Origin: Methylorubrum sp. B1-46
Lineage (GTDB): Bacteria > Pseudomonadota > Alphaproteobacteria > Rhizobiales > Beijerinckiaceae
Direction: 5' to 3'
Assembly (NCBI RefSeq): GCF_021117295.1
Contig: NZ_CP088247.1
Coordinates: 3,921,001 to 3,985,000, forward strand
Length of the DNA: 64,000 nucleotides
Shown: piece by piece, positions 18,428-26,865 of the stretch
Layout: every line of letters begins with the position of its first letter
Numbering within the stretch: position 1 is the first letter of the stretch
Program-made: the position numbers and the translations under genes
Notes under the pieces: model-generated
Database searches by the model: none
What the model was told of the DNA's origin: nothing
Seen by the model: the letters and a program-made list of their open reading frames with translations, nothing else

Positions 18428-19654
18428 TCAGAGTCGCTCCTCCTTTGCGGCGCCCGTGGGTACGCGTCGCCCACGCCGGCTCCAGCCCTCGGTCAGGTGT
18501 CGGTAGGCGACCTCCGCCTGCTCGACACGCCGTCGCTCCTCCTGTCGGACGCGGGTCAGGTTGTAGGCGTAGGCCGTTCCGCGCTGACCACGCCGTGCCG
18601 GCTCGCCCGAGCGCAGCTCCAGTTCCCGCAGCTTCTTGGCGTGGAGCGCCGGACGCACCCAAGCGTAGTCCTCGCCCCGCGTGAGCAGGTGCCAGATGAT
18701 CACCGCCAGCTTGCGTGCGACCGCCACGGCCGCGACGTGAGGCCCACGCCGCGCCGACACGCGCTGGAAGAAGGCGCGCAGTGGACCGGGCCCCCGCACG
18801 GCCTGCCAGGCCGCCTCGACCAACAGCGTGCGGGCGTGGCTGCGCCCCTGCTTGGTGATGCGTCCATGCCGTGGCTTGCCAGATCCGGACTGATGCACAC
18901 TTGGGTTCAGCCCGAGATAGGCCACGAGCCGATCCGGGCCGGCGAACCGCGCCACGGGTCCGATGGCGGCGATCAGCCCGACTGCGACCACCAGGTCGAT
19001 GCCCGGGATCGTCATCAGCCGCGTGACGTTCGCGTCGGTGCGGGCCTCGCGCGCCAGTTCACGCTCGACGACCTTCAAGTCCTCGCTCAGCCGGTCGTAC
19101 TCACGCAGGTGCCGGGCGACGGCATCGCTCTCGTCGCCGGGCAGCGGCTGTGCCAGCAGCCAAGTCCGTCCCCGCGGCCCGAACAGATCGGCGTGGGGAC
19201 AGGGCGGCACGAGATGCGCATGCAGGATCGACTGCACCATCGTCTTTAGCCGCGTCCGCTGCCGGACGATCTGGGTGCGGCGTGTGACCTGGCGCCGGAG
19301 CGCAAGCGTTGCCTCGTCCGGGATCCAGACCTCCGGCAGAAAGCCACTGGCATAGAGCCGCGCCAGCACGGTCGCGTCGATGACGTCGGTCTTGATCCGC
19401 GCCTCGGCGATCAGCCGCACTTGGCGCGGGTTGGCGATCACCACCCGGCCGACATGCGGCCGGATCACCTCCGCGACCGCGCTGGCGTTGCCGGTCGCCT
19501 CGACCACGACATGGTCGTCGTGCGTCAGCGTCTTGGCAAACGCGGTCAGGTGATCGCGCGTCATGCCGATCCGACCAAGACGCCGGACCGCGCCGTTCTC
19601 GAGCATCACCGCCTCGGCGAAAACGCGGTGGATGTCCAATCCCACAACCCGCAT
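18428..19654 (-). CDS. IS110-family transposase (DEDD RuvC-like + serine C-terminal domain)
   Basis: 408 residues, intact. The N-terminal DEDD domain begins MRVVGLDIHRVFAEAVMLEN, with VVVEATGNASAVAEVIRPH and ARIKTDVIDATVLARLYASG supplying the later acidic residues. The C-terminal transposase_20 domain includes LMTIPGIDLVVAVGLIAAIG, LVAYLGLNPSVHQSGSG (with candidate serines of the family) and KQGRSHARTLLVEAAWQAV. The tail is highly basic. IS110 recombinases use an RNA encoded in the element's own noncoding end to pair donor and target. The 241-bp region upstream (19655-19895) is the expected location of that RNA. Confidence 0.9.
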   Translation of the reverse strand: MRVVGLDIHRVFAEAVMLENGAVRRLGRIGMTRDHLTAFAKTLTHDDHVVVEATGNASAVAEVIRPHVGRVVIANPRQVRLIAEARIKTDVIDATVLARLYASGFLPEVWIPDEATLALRRQVTRRTQIVRQRTRLKTMVQSILHAHLVPPCPHADLFGPRGRTWLLAQPLPGDESDAVARHLREYDRLSEDLKVVERELAREARTDANVTRLMTIPGIDLVVAVGLIAAIGPVARFAGPDRLVAYLGLNPSVHQSGSGKPRHGRITKQGRSHARTLLVEAAWQAVRGPGPLRAFFQRVSARRGPHVAAVAVARKLAVIIWHLLTRGEDYAWVRPALHAKKLRELELRSGEPARRGQRGTAYAYNLTRVRQEERRRVEQAEVAYRHLTEGWSRRGRRVPTGAAKEERL

Positions 19655-19895
19655 GAGCCTGTCTCCTCGTCTCGATTACGGGAGCTGGCGGGCAACACGG
19701 CAACTACGGATCCGCGCTCGCAGCGCATCCGGGCGAGCCGCAGGGGCGGCCAGATAACGGCTCGGGCTCGCAGCCCATCGTCTAAGGGTCGGCCTGCCCG
19801 CACTCACGTGCTCCCGATGCCCCGTGTCCCGGATGGGCTCACCATAGCGCCGATCCGAAGATCAGCGGAACGCGACGGCACCGAGGGCCATCATG
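19655..19895 (-). ncRNA. candidate IS110 bridge-RNA region
   Basis: A 241-bp noncoding 5' end upstream of the IS110 transposase, GC-rich with several short dyads (for example CGCTCGCAGCG near 19718-19728 and GGGCTCGCAGCCC near 19763-19775). The plus-strand string CCAGATAACGG at 19750-19760 matches 10 of 11 bases of the actual insertion target CCGGATAACGG (19896-19906). CCCGGATGGG at 19828-19837 resembles the opposite junction CCGGATGAGG-like sequence. This is suggestive of guide loops. The order of the two candidates is opposite to what I recall for IS621, so the assignment is tentative. Confidence 0.4.
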
Positions 19896-20144
19896 CCGGA
19901 TAACGGTCAGGTCGAGCGGATGAACCGCACAATCAAAGACGCGACGGTCAAGCGCTACCACTACGACAGCCACGCTCAGCTCCGCGCTCATCTGGCCGAC
20001 TTCGTCAGCGCCTACAATTTTGCCCGCCGTCTCAAGACCCTGCGCGGTCTCACGCCCTATGAGGCTATCTGCAAGGCATGGTCCGCCGAGCCCAGCCGCT
20101 TCAGGGCAAACCCGCTCCACCAAATGCCGGGACCAAACATCTAG
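19896..20144 (+). pseudogene. IS481-family transposase, part 3 of 3
   Basis: PDNGQVERMNRTIKDATVKR carries the catalytic Glu of the DDE triad, then YNFARRLKTLRGLTPYEAIC and the family's normal end ANPLHQMPGPNI followed by TAG. It completes the 336-residue transposase when parts 1 and 2 are joined. The TAG stop forms part of the CTAG at which an IS701 fragment is inserted. Confidence 0.88.
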
Positions 20145-20561
20145 CACTACTTTGGCAGACTGAAGGAACGCGGGAGGTTTTCGCGGATTCGCATTCCACG
20201 GCTATAAGCGTGGGTGCGCGCGATGTCAGGTGCTGGCGGATGGCGTAAGGATCTGGATCGGTGGCTGCAGCCGTTCGTGGCGGGCCTGTCCCATCCAGCA
20301 CGCCGGGCGATGTGCCCGCTCTATGTGGCCGGGTTGATCGGCCTCGGTGATCGCAAGAGCGTCCAGCCGATGGCAGCCCGGGCCGATGGCGTCCCTTACA
20401 ACCGGCTCCACCACTTTATCGCGGCCGGGATCTGGGATGAGGCGCCGCTGCAGCGGGCGCTGCTCGGCGAGGCCGATCGCCTCGTCTGCGGCCTGGATGC
20501 GGTCCTGGTCGTCGATGACACCGCGTTGCCGAAGAAGGGCGATCGCTCGGTCGGGGTGGCC
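20145..20561 (+). mobile_element. IS701-family element, 5' fragment
   Basis: Starts with CACTACTTTGGCAG, the same terminal repeat as the intact IS701 at 60651, preceded by CTAG, which fits the YTAR target rule of the family. The coding part (GTG 20214 or ATG 20223) reads WRKDLDRWLQPFVAGLSHPA ... VLVVDDTALPKKGDRSVGVA, closely matching the first about 115 residues of the intact copy including the first catalytic Asp. It breaks at about 20561 into oppositely oriented IS5 sequence. Confidence 0.85.
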
Positions 20562-21060
20562 GGGGCTGGCCAGAAGGCGCACCGAGTTGCCCAGCGCATC
20601 GCCCGCCGCGTGGATCTTGGTGCTCAGGCCGCCGCGAAACCGACCCAGGCCTTGGGCATTCGCCCCCCTTTGACCTTGCGCGCGCCGGCTGCGTGCTGAT
20701 GCGCGCGCACGATGGTCGAATCGATCATGAGCCAATCCAGATCGGCTTCGCGGGCCAAGTCCGCCAGCATCTGATCCAGCACGCCGCGTGCGACCCAATC
20801 GTAGTAGCGCCGCTTCACGGTTCGGTAGTCGCCCAGGCGCTCCGGCAGGTCGTTCCAGCGCCCACCCGAGCGGGCCATCCACAACAGGGCATTAAGGAAC
20901 CGACGATTGTCCGTCCGCGGGCCGCGCTTCCCCTTCATCCCGCCCGGAACCAAGCCCTGCACCCGCTCCCACTGGTGGTCGCGTAGCCCATCAACCTCAA
21001 CCGACATGGCCATCTCCATCAGCGGCCAAGATCCTTCTCAAGTCTCGCTTGCCTCAGACT
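20562..21060 (-). mobile_element. IS5-family (IS427-type) element, 5' part
   Basis: The first frame (20624-21019) is an OrfA-like protein: VDGLRDHQWERVQGLVPGGM, RRFLNALLWMARSGGRWNDL, RYYDWVARGVLDQMLADL and DWLMIDSTIVRAHQHAAGAR, which contains the first catalytic Asp. The next frame begins GGLSTKIHAAGDALGNSVRL, LASPGHP (OrfB start), joined in this subgroup by frameshifting, and is cut at about 20561 by the IS701 fragment. The remaining DDE residues are lost. Confidence 0.82.
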
Positions 21061-21187
21061 GACTTCCTTGATTCGTCACCGCGACCTAGCGATCTTCTGA
21101 CGACATTCACCCGAGAGACGCCGGAGCAAGTGGCGCGGTCGCCGCGCATGGTCAGCAATAAAGGGAGGTCGACATGATGTGCCCGGA

Positions 21188-22351
21188 TCAGGGCTGAGCC
21201 GAGGCCGTGCAACTAGACGGGGGCGGCGGGATCGGGCGGGCTGCGAGCTCGGTCGCCAGGTTCCGTTCTCGGCCGGTCGCTGCCGCGAGACCTGCCAGCT
21301 TCGAAGCACCCCCGCAAAGCGTTGGCGCCAGAAAGCCACCCTCGAGGAACTCATTCCAGGCGTAGATCAGGATCGATCTAAAGGTCGGCACGCGAGCGTT
21401 GCCAAGCGCCGCGGTGATCAGGGGGGCGACATCGTTACCCTGCGGCTGCGCGCACCATTCAGGATGCTTGTTGCGCCCCTTGTCGTCGATCACGGGGCGG
21501 TAGTCCCAACCCAGACTGACCGGCGGAATGTAAGGCACTCCGGTTTTGTTGGCGACGGACCAATAATACTTGGTGGAGTTCACGCAGTGCGTGAACGGCC
21601 TATAGCCGTCGCTGGTCGCCTCCACGTTGCCGAGCGGGTTCCCGTAGGAGCCGAAGGAGTCGAACTTCAGATCTTTGACCAAGTGAGCGCCATCGTTCGC
21701 ATCGAATGCAAGGGCGACCAGGAACGGCTGCTTACCCACCAATCGGGCGGCGTCTTGGGTTACGGCATCCCGCGTCGCAATTATATTCCGCTCGCCCGCC
21801 GGGTCGCGGATGGCGTTCGACGATTCGAGCATCAGCAGGAACACAACCGGTCGCCCATCGCTCGTCCGCGCGAAAGAGCCCTGCCTCACGTAAGTGGCGA
21901 ACTGCCGCCGAATGCTCTCATTCTCAGTGTAGGATTTGGCGCCGGCCATTACTAAGCTGAAGCGCATGCCGTGCTTGTTCTTGAGCGCAACGAAGTTATC
22001 GAGCGGTCGCGAAAACTGGGCCATGATGTTATTGGGCCTGCCGTCGTTGCTGTCTTTCGCATAGAGCCCGAACGCGAAATAATCGACACCGGCCGCTGCG
22101 GCGTAGGCTAATTCAGCCTCGGTCGTATCGACCGCGGAAGCATCGATTTTCTTGGTGCCGTCGACGACGTGCGCCCCATAGAACGGTACGCGTCCTACCC
22201 ATCGCTTGTCGTGAATGTGGGTGGCCCAGGGGCTGTCTGGGAACCAGGCATCCCAGCGGATGACGCCGATCTGAACGTGATCTGCCGCATAGCAGCCGCA
22301 CGTGCTGCTCGCGAGCATAAGGAGGGCGGCGGCGGTCCGGGTTAGGTTCAC
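21188..22351 (-). CDS. secreted GH99/WbsX-like glycan-active protein
   Basis: 387 residues with a clear signal peptide (MNLTRTAAALLMLASSTCG, probable cleavage after CYAA near residue 23). The mature part has TIM-barrel-type features of the GH99-like/WbsX superfamily: IGVIRWDAWFPDSPWATH, ELAYAAAAGVDYFAFGLYA, MRFSLVMAGAKSY, GRPVVFLLMLESS, and the late signature ILIYAWNEFLEGGFLAPT (the WN-E motif of the group). The C-terminus is Pro/Ser-rich. It was probably exported and acts on, or binds, surface or environmental polysaccharide. Hydrolytic activity is inferred from the fold only. It lies downstream of a glycosyltransferase on the same strand, about 180 bp apart with a hairpin between them. Moderately GC-rich. 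Confidence 0.65.
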   Translation of the reverse strand: MNLTRTAAALLMLASSTCGCYAADHVQIGVIRWDAWFPDSPWATHIHDKRWVGRVPFYGAHVVDGTKKIDASAVDTTEAELAYAAAAGVDYFAFGLYAKDSNDGRPNNIMAQFSRPLDNFVALKNKHGMRFSLVMAGAKSYTENESIRRQFATYVRQGSFARTSDGRPVVFLLMLESSNAIRDPAGERNIIATRDAVTQDAARLVGKQPFLVALAFDANDGAHLVKDLKFDSFGSYGNPLGNVEATSDGYRPFTHCVNSTKYYWSVANKTGVPYIPPVSLGWDYRPVIDDKGRNKHPEWCAQPQGNDVAPLITAALGNARVPTFRSILIYAWNEFLEGGFLAPTLCGGASKLAGLAAATGRERNLATELAARPIPPPPSSCTASAQP

Positions 22352-22480
22352 TCGTCCATCCTTGCGGTGGATGACGCGCTTTAGATTCGAGACTCAGGGC
22401 GCCATCGTCAATCGAGGTTCGGCAAACACTGGTCACGCCTTCGCTACCACAGGGAGCATGACATTTCGGAGTTCCCTTGC

Positions 22481-22513
22481 AACCCGCCCGGCTCCCGCCG
22501 CGGCGGGTTTTTC
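22481..22513 (+). terminator. hairpin with T-run (possible rho-independent terminator)
   Basis: AACCCGCC at 22481-22488 pairs with GGCGGGTT at 22502-22509 (8-bp stem, 13-nt loop), followed by T's to 22512. The T-run is on the plus strand, although both neighbouring genes run on the minus strand; on the minus strand the stem is followed by a mixed sequence. It may still act as the end hairpin of the 22532-24103 gene, 19 bp beyond its stop. Confidence 0.45.
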
Positions 22514-22531
22514 GTTCCCAGCCTGGTCATC

Positions 22532-24103
22532 TCACCGATAATCCAGCCCGAAGGCGATGAGGTCACCGGCCAGAGCGCGCCAATCAAGGTCTGGCTTGGC
22601 CTTAAAAACCCCCATAGTCCCAATGCGGTCGATGCAATCGCAGTATTTGCCGACCGCGTGATAATTTGGCCTATTCCAATAGTCGTGAATTATCAGCGTT
22701 GTGCCACCCTCACAATTGACTAGGGCGTTTAAAAAGCAGGCGACTCGAAAGCGCCCGTCCACGAACACTACGTCCGGCCGATCCTCAATTGATTTCCACA
22801 CGTTGAGGTAGTAGCTCGGCCACTTAAAGGCATGTTCATGGCCGATCGGTGCGCCCCATTGCCCGGTAGGGCCGATGTCGGCGTGAACGAGTGTGAGACG
22901 TACCTCAGCCAGCGCAGGCTGGTTCCGGACCTCCTCTAGGAAGGCTTTGTCGCTCTCCACGCTGGCGATCCGCGGGATGCCGCACTCCGCCGCGAGGACC
23001 GTGCTGCCGCCGCAGCCGAACTCCATGAGGAAGGTCTTAGCGCGTAGATGCCGCGCGAGCATCTCCCGCTCCTGCTCGGACATATGCGGCTGCATTCTCT
23101 CTGGTGTTCCCACGCCTGAATACTCGCTGTTTTGCGCAAACGCTTCATCGACCAGAGCCCCCGCTGTCTTGCCGACGTCGACGAATGAGCCGCTGGCCCT
23201 CTCATCGGAAAAAGAGAGTTTCCCGTCTTTGTAGAAGCGTAGGCAATCGGACGGGAGCTTCTGATCGTCGAAATCTTCCGTGGTCTCGCTCTGGAGGGTT
23301 TCCACCTCCTTGACCAGCCGCACGACGGCCGGGTCGCGGCTTTTCGAGACATCAAGCCGAGCAATCTCTTCGAATGACGTGTCCGCGGTAACGACCCCCC
23401 GGGCGATGAGCTTGCGCTTGTTAGCGCTCAGCCGCTGCAGGCGCGAGTACTTGTTAAGGTGCAGCAGGGCGATGAAGTTGCCAGGCTTGACAGCGTAGAG
23501 GCTTTTCGGGAATTGGACGTTGTGGATGCGGAAGCCCGGCTCCTGGTATCCGGTCGGGACGAACGGCTTGCTCCAGGCATAGCCGTCAATGAAACGCTGC
23601 ATGCAGTCGCCGACATAGGTTATGTCGCGCCAGCCCGGTGCGCCATAGACCCACACGGTGGGGATGGCCCTGCCTTGAGCATCTTCCAGCATCTCGTCAA
23701 GCAACTCTCCGCTCCACTGCCTGGTCGCGATGTCGACCGGGTAAATGAACTCGTCTGTGTCGATGAAGATGCTGTGATTGCAGGACTGGGCCAGGGCGGC
23801 GTAGAGGTCTCGGAACAGCCCGCGATCATGAACGACGTTGTGGAAGCCGTTGTTCACGTTGCCCTGGTATCGGAAGACCGTGACCGTACTCGGCAGGCTG
23901 CGGTAGATTTCCAGCACCCGCTCATCGGTCGAGCCGTTGTCTGCGATGATGATCCTCTCGGCCCCGACCAAAGGGAGGTGATGTTCCAGCCACATTTGTA
24001 GCATTTCGGGATCATCGAGCGTCTTCAGGAGAACCTTGTAGTTCGTGAACACCAACGCGACGCGATCCGCAATCTGCGCACGATCACTGCCCCAATTCAG
24101 CAC
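22532..24103 (-). CDS. fusion: GT92/GT2_4-type glycosyltransferase + SAM-methyltransferase-like domain
   Basis: 523 residues. Residues about 15-260 resemble the Glyco_tranf_2_4/GT92 group: ADRVALVFTNYKVLLKTLDD, MWLEHHLPLVGAERIIIADN, GSTDERVLEIYRSLPSTVTV, SIFIDTDEFIYPVD (DxDEF metal-site motif) and KPGNFIALLHLNKYSR. After a linker (about 265-335), residues about 340-510 look like a class I methyltransferase-like fold: KTFLMEFGCGGSTVLAAECG (glycine-rich loop), RIASVESDKAFLEEVRNQ (acidic strand end), VVFVDGRFRVACFLNALVN and LIIHDYWNRPNYHAVGKY. It may build and modify one residue in the cytoplasm. Whether the second domain methylates, or is a degenerate fold, cannot be told from sequence. Confidence 0.7.
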   Translation of the reverse strand: MLNWGSDRAQIADRVALVFTNYKVLLKTLDDPEMLQMWLEHHLPLVGAERIIIADNGSTDERVLEIYRSLPSTVTVFRYQGNVNNGFHNVVHDRGLFRDLYAALAQSCNHSIFIDTDEFIYPVDIATRQWSGELLDEMLEDAQGRAIPTVWVYGAPGWRDITYVGDCMQRFIDGYAWSKPFVPTGYQEPGFRIHNVQFPKSLYAVKPGNFIALLHLNKYSRLQRLSANKRKLIARGVVTADTSFEEIARLDVSKSRDPAVVRLVKEVETLQSETTEDFDDQKLPSDCLRFYKDGKLSFSDERASGSFVDVGKTAGALVDEAFAQNSEYSGVGTPERMQPHMSEQEREMLARHLRAKTFLMEFGCGGSTVLAAECGIPRIASVESDKAFLEEVRNQPALAEVRLTLVHADIGPTGQWGAPIGHEHAFKWPSYYLNVWKSIEDRPDVVFVDGRFRVACFLNALVNCEGGTTLIIHDYWNRPNYHAVGKYCDCIDRIGTMGVFKAKPDLDWRALAGDLIAFGLDYR

Positions 24104-24155
24104 GTCTTCCTCCAGCCCAATCTATTGGCAGTGATCGTGTTGCCCGATGCCCGGC

Positions 24156-24519
24156 TCAATCCTGCTGGCTCGTGTCCCTGCGCACGATGTAGCGTTGGAC
24201 GCCCGCAAGTATATTCTCGATAAGTCGCTTGCCGTAATCCTGCGCAGTAGCTGCGGTCTCGCTCGGCATGTTGCTGAAGACGGCATCCTCGCCCTCTAAC
24301 GTGACCTTCGCGCCAAGCCCATTGAGCCAGTCCAGAGCCCTCGTGCCCCTGCACGGCCTCTTGATCGAGAACGAGCTCGAACGACTTAGCTGAGACCATA
24401 ATCGCCGCGCTCGCCTCCACCATGTTGTCTGGCATCGGCATGCGAGATCCGGTTTGCGCAGTGGTGTTGGACATCGGTTTTCCAGCGGCAACGAGGCCGC
24501 TCGCATCCGTGATCGCCAT
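24156..24519 (-). pseudogene. small hypothetical gene with a frameshift
   Basis: From ATG 24519 the frame reads AAGKPMSNTTAQTGSRMPMP and AIMVSAKSFELVLDQEAVQ, then turns implausible after about 24350. The adjacent frame continues with protein-like sequence RGTRALDWLNGLGAKVTLEG, EDAVFSNMPSETAATAQDYG, AGVQRYIVRRDTSQQD to a stop at 24156. A shift in the G-run near 24345-24350 would join them into about 120 residues. The family is not recognised. It could be a real frameshift or a sequencing error. It lies just upstream of the GT92/methyltransferase-like gene on the same strand. Confidence 0.45.
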
Positions 24520-24544
24520 TGCCTAACCTGTCTGGCTCAGTCTG

Positions 24545-24697
24545 ACTAGATATGGTCCCGGGATGAGGTGGTGCGGGTCGATCCTGAACCGGTCTGGGTC
24601 GTTGGTCCAGGCCTGACAGATAGTTTGGAACGGGGTCTTCCAGCGCAGCGACTTCAGGTGCTTGGCGAAGTTGTAAGCCGTGACGAAGGCGAGGACA
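24545..24697 (-). mobile_element. IS481-family transposase C-terminal fragment
   Basis: Minus-strand reading FVTAYNFAKHLKSLRWKTPF, QTICQAWTNDPDRFRIDP, HHLIPGPYL is the C-terminal end of an IS481 relative (compare YNFARRLKTLRGLTPYEAIC at 20021-20080). There is no catalytic core. Confidence 0.6.
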
Positions 24698-24700
24698 TGT

Positions 24701-25121
24701 GAACCGCGCCGGGTCTCCCGGAGGCCATTTGGTTTGTGTCAGGCGGCGGCCAAGGCTTGCCCCGCAGCCTGAGTGAGTAGCACGCTTCGGCCTCAGCGGG
24801 AGGCACGTTGCCGATCGGTTCGAGAAGCCGGCGGGTGTTGAACCAATCGACCCATTCGAGGGTGGCGAACTCAACCGCCTCGAAGGACCGCCACGGTCCA
24901 CGGCGATGGATCACCTCGGCCTTGAACAGGCCGTTGACCGTCTCGGCCAGGGCGTTGTCGTAAGAGTCGCCGACGCTGCCGACCGAGGGCTCGACGCCCG
25001 CCTCCTCCAATCGCTCCGTGTAGCGCAGGCCCTCCCGCCAGAACGCCTCGAACACCCCAGCCTGCGTCCACTCCTGGAACCGACGATGGGCCGAGGACGA
25101 GGAGCAGATCCCGGTGGCGGA
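24701..25121 (-). mobile_element. fused IS3 orfB end and IS5 fragment
   Basis: 24701 starts with the IS3 terminal repeat TGAACCGCGCCGGGT. Minus-strand coding above it is an IS3 orfB C-terminus: EEAGVEPSVGSVGDSYDNAL, AETVNGLFKAEVIHRRGPWR, LEWVDWFNTRRLLEPIGNVP. From about 25014 to 25121 the same frame reads SSSAHRRFQEWTQAGVFEAF, WREGL, a piece of an IS5-type transposase. The two families are joined in frame by recombination, not as a natural gene. Confidence 0.65.
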
Positions 25122-25356
25122 AAGCGCGTTCCACTGGCACTCGGCACCAGCATCTGCGCACGGGCGCACATTGCAATGGCACCCCGTCGAGCTATGATTG
25201 GCCTCAAACGGCCTCGCTATTCCAAATTCGATGCAGTACTCACGTGACGACCAGCTTCCCGCCAGTGCCGTTTCAAACAATGAATAAAAAACATTGCATC
25301 GCGGTCAATGTTTGTCCGTACACCCTTGTAATTATGCAGTATCTAAGGATGGTTTG

Positions 25357-26247
25357 ATGCCGAATATCTCGGATGAGGGCAAAAAATTTTTCCTTTCGGC
25401 TTGCTTAATTGCCAAGAACGAGGGCCGATATCTGCTCGAATGGATCGCCTTCCATAAGGCGGTTGGCTTTGATCATTTCTATATTTATGACAACGATAGT
25501 TCGGATGATACACGCTCCATTTTGATCAATCTGCAAAAACACGGCTGGTGCACTTATACGCATTGGCCCCGCTCAGCCTTCCCAGACAATCCTCAAGTCA
25601 ATGCGTATCGACACATGATTTCAGAGTACCATCGGGAGACATCGTGGGTTGCCATCATCGATGCGGACGAATTTGTAATTCCACTCACTTCTGATCGTGT
25701 GGATGAAGTGTTGCGAAATAAATTCTCAAATGCAGCATCGGTCCTCTGCAATTGGCGGGTATTTGGCTCCTCTGGGTATGATGAGGACGATGGCCGATTT
25801 TGCATCGAACGCTTTCGCAGAAGTTCAGCTGTCGGATATCATAGCAACAACCATGTCAAAGCAATATGTCGCCCCGATTTGGTAGAAATTGCGTTCGTTC
25901 ATAATCACTACATGAAGAATGGTCCCATCGTTCTTTCCGACGGCTCTAATATGAGCCCCGCACGTAACCAACTTACAACCACTCCAGTTTATGAGCACCT
26001 GCAAATAAATCATTATTTTTGCAAGAGCTTTGCAGAGTTTTCAAAAAAAAGAAATAAGGGCTTGGCTGAGCTTCCTCTTGATCACCCAATGGCCACGCGA
26101 TCAATGGAAATGTTTTCTGATGCAGATCGGAATGAAGTCGAGAATAACTCTGCTTATGTTTTCTTCGATAAAATGATTGAGTGTTATCGGCAGATTGAAT
26201 TAATGTGTGCGACTGACATTGATAAGGGTAATGCGTCGTCGATTTAA
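25357..26247 (+). CDS. GT92-type glycosyltransferase
   Basis: 296 residues from ATG 25357 (MPNISDEGKKFFLSACLIAK), chosen over the upstream start at 25294 because AAGGA lies at 25344-25348 and the extra N-terminus is IS-like. Family features: CLIAKNEGRYLLEWIAFHKA, VGFDHFYIYDNDSSDDTRSI, TSWVAIIDADEFVIPL (DxDEF metal site), VLCNWRVFGSSGYDEDD and HLQINHYFCKSFAEFSKKR. Members of this Glyco_tranf_2_4/GT92 group use nucleotide sugars and occur in capsule and EPS loci. The gene is strongly AT-richer than its surroundings and is bracketed by IS3/IS5 debris on the left and IS701 debris on the right. Confidence 0.85.
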   Translation: MPNISDEGKKFFLSACLIAKNEGRYLLEWIAFHKAVGFDHFYIYDNDSSDDTRSILINLQKHGWCTYTHWPRSAFPDNPQVNAYRHMISEYHRETSWVAIIDADEFVIPLTSDRVDEVLRNKFSNAASVLCNWRVFGSSGYDEDDGRFCIERFRRSSAVGYHSNNHVKAICRPDLVEIAFVHNHYMKNGPIVLSDGSNMSPARNQLTTTPVYEHLQINHYFCKSFAEFSKKRNKGLAELPLDHPMATRSMEMFSDADRNEVENNSAYVFFDKMIECYRQIELMCATDIDKGNASSI

Positions 26248-26865
26248 TCGAACATGCGTGTGACAACCTCGTGTCTTGTTCTCTTCTATCACAGTACGTC
26301 CGAGACAGCGTAGAGGGACGCGCTAGTACTACAGCCGGGTTTTGCGCGACTTACGCTTTTTGATGGATCGTTTGGCTATTCGGGTCCTCCGTCGCCAATG
26401 GGCGCGTCTTGCTCGCTGCTGATGGCGTCGTCGCCAGACGGACCAGCGCAGGATCGCGGCGGTGTCGGGCGGAGGCAGGCCGACCAGAGCGGCCAGCAGG
26501 CGTCGGATCTCGGGCACGGTCAGGGGCAGCAGATCCGCGGCGAGGTTTATCGTGACCACGCCCCCCGATAGCCGCCCGGCGCAGGGCGGCGAGGTAGGCG
26601 TGGGCGAGCATCGCCAGGGTGAAGTGCCGGTGCCAACCGGGATACGAGCGGACCTCGTACTGGTCGAGCCCGACCTCGCCCTTGGCCTGCTCGAAGTTGC
26701 TCTCGATCGTCCAGCGCCGGCCGGCGATCCGTACGAGGTCGCAGAGCGGCGTGCCCATTGGTGCGTGGGTTAGGTAGAAGGTCGGCTCGTCCGGATCGGT
26801 CAGTGAACGACGGACCAGAAGCGCGCACTGGAAGCCTTGCGCGGCCCCGCGATAAGGGACACAGG

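Larger units (their letters stand above)
15951..19895 (-). mobile_element. IS110-family element, carrying IS21a in its 3' noncoding part
   Basis: After removing IS21a (16013-18371) the element is about 1.58 kb, normal for IS110. There are no terminal inverted repeats and no ordinary target duplication, as expected. The short string CGGAT occurs at both junctions (15952-15956 and 19897-19901) and could include the core dinucleotide shared by donor and target. The joined target reads CCGTGGACG/CCGGATAACGG, which restores the IS481 frame exactly. Confidence 0.85.
13740..20144 (+). mobile_element. IS481-family element split by IS256 and by IS110 (the latter carrying IS21a)
   Basis: The IS481 transposase gene survives in three pieces: 13800-14040, 15430-15950 and 19896-20144. 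Removing 14041-15421 (IS256) plus one copy of its 8-bp target repeat, and 15951-19895 (IS110 with IS21a inside), joins them in one frame of 1011 nt (336 residues plus stop) with no internal stop. The outer borders are approximate on the left. On the right, an IS701 fragment starts at 20145, overlapping the TAG stop within its CTAG target. Confidence 0.85.

Noticed and set aside
16090..18474. 794-residue minus-strand frame (and the 935-residue frame at 51799-54606)
   Set aside because: Only its last 288 residues are IstB. The upstream part is the istA region read in the wrong frame, and istB has its own start overlapping istA.
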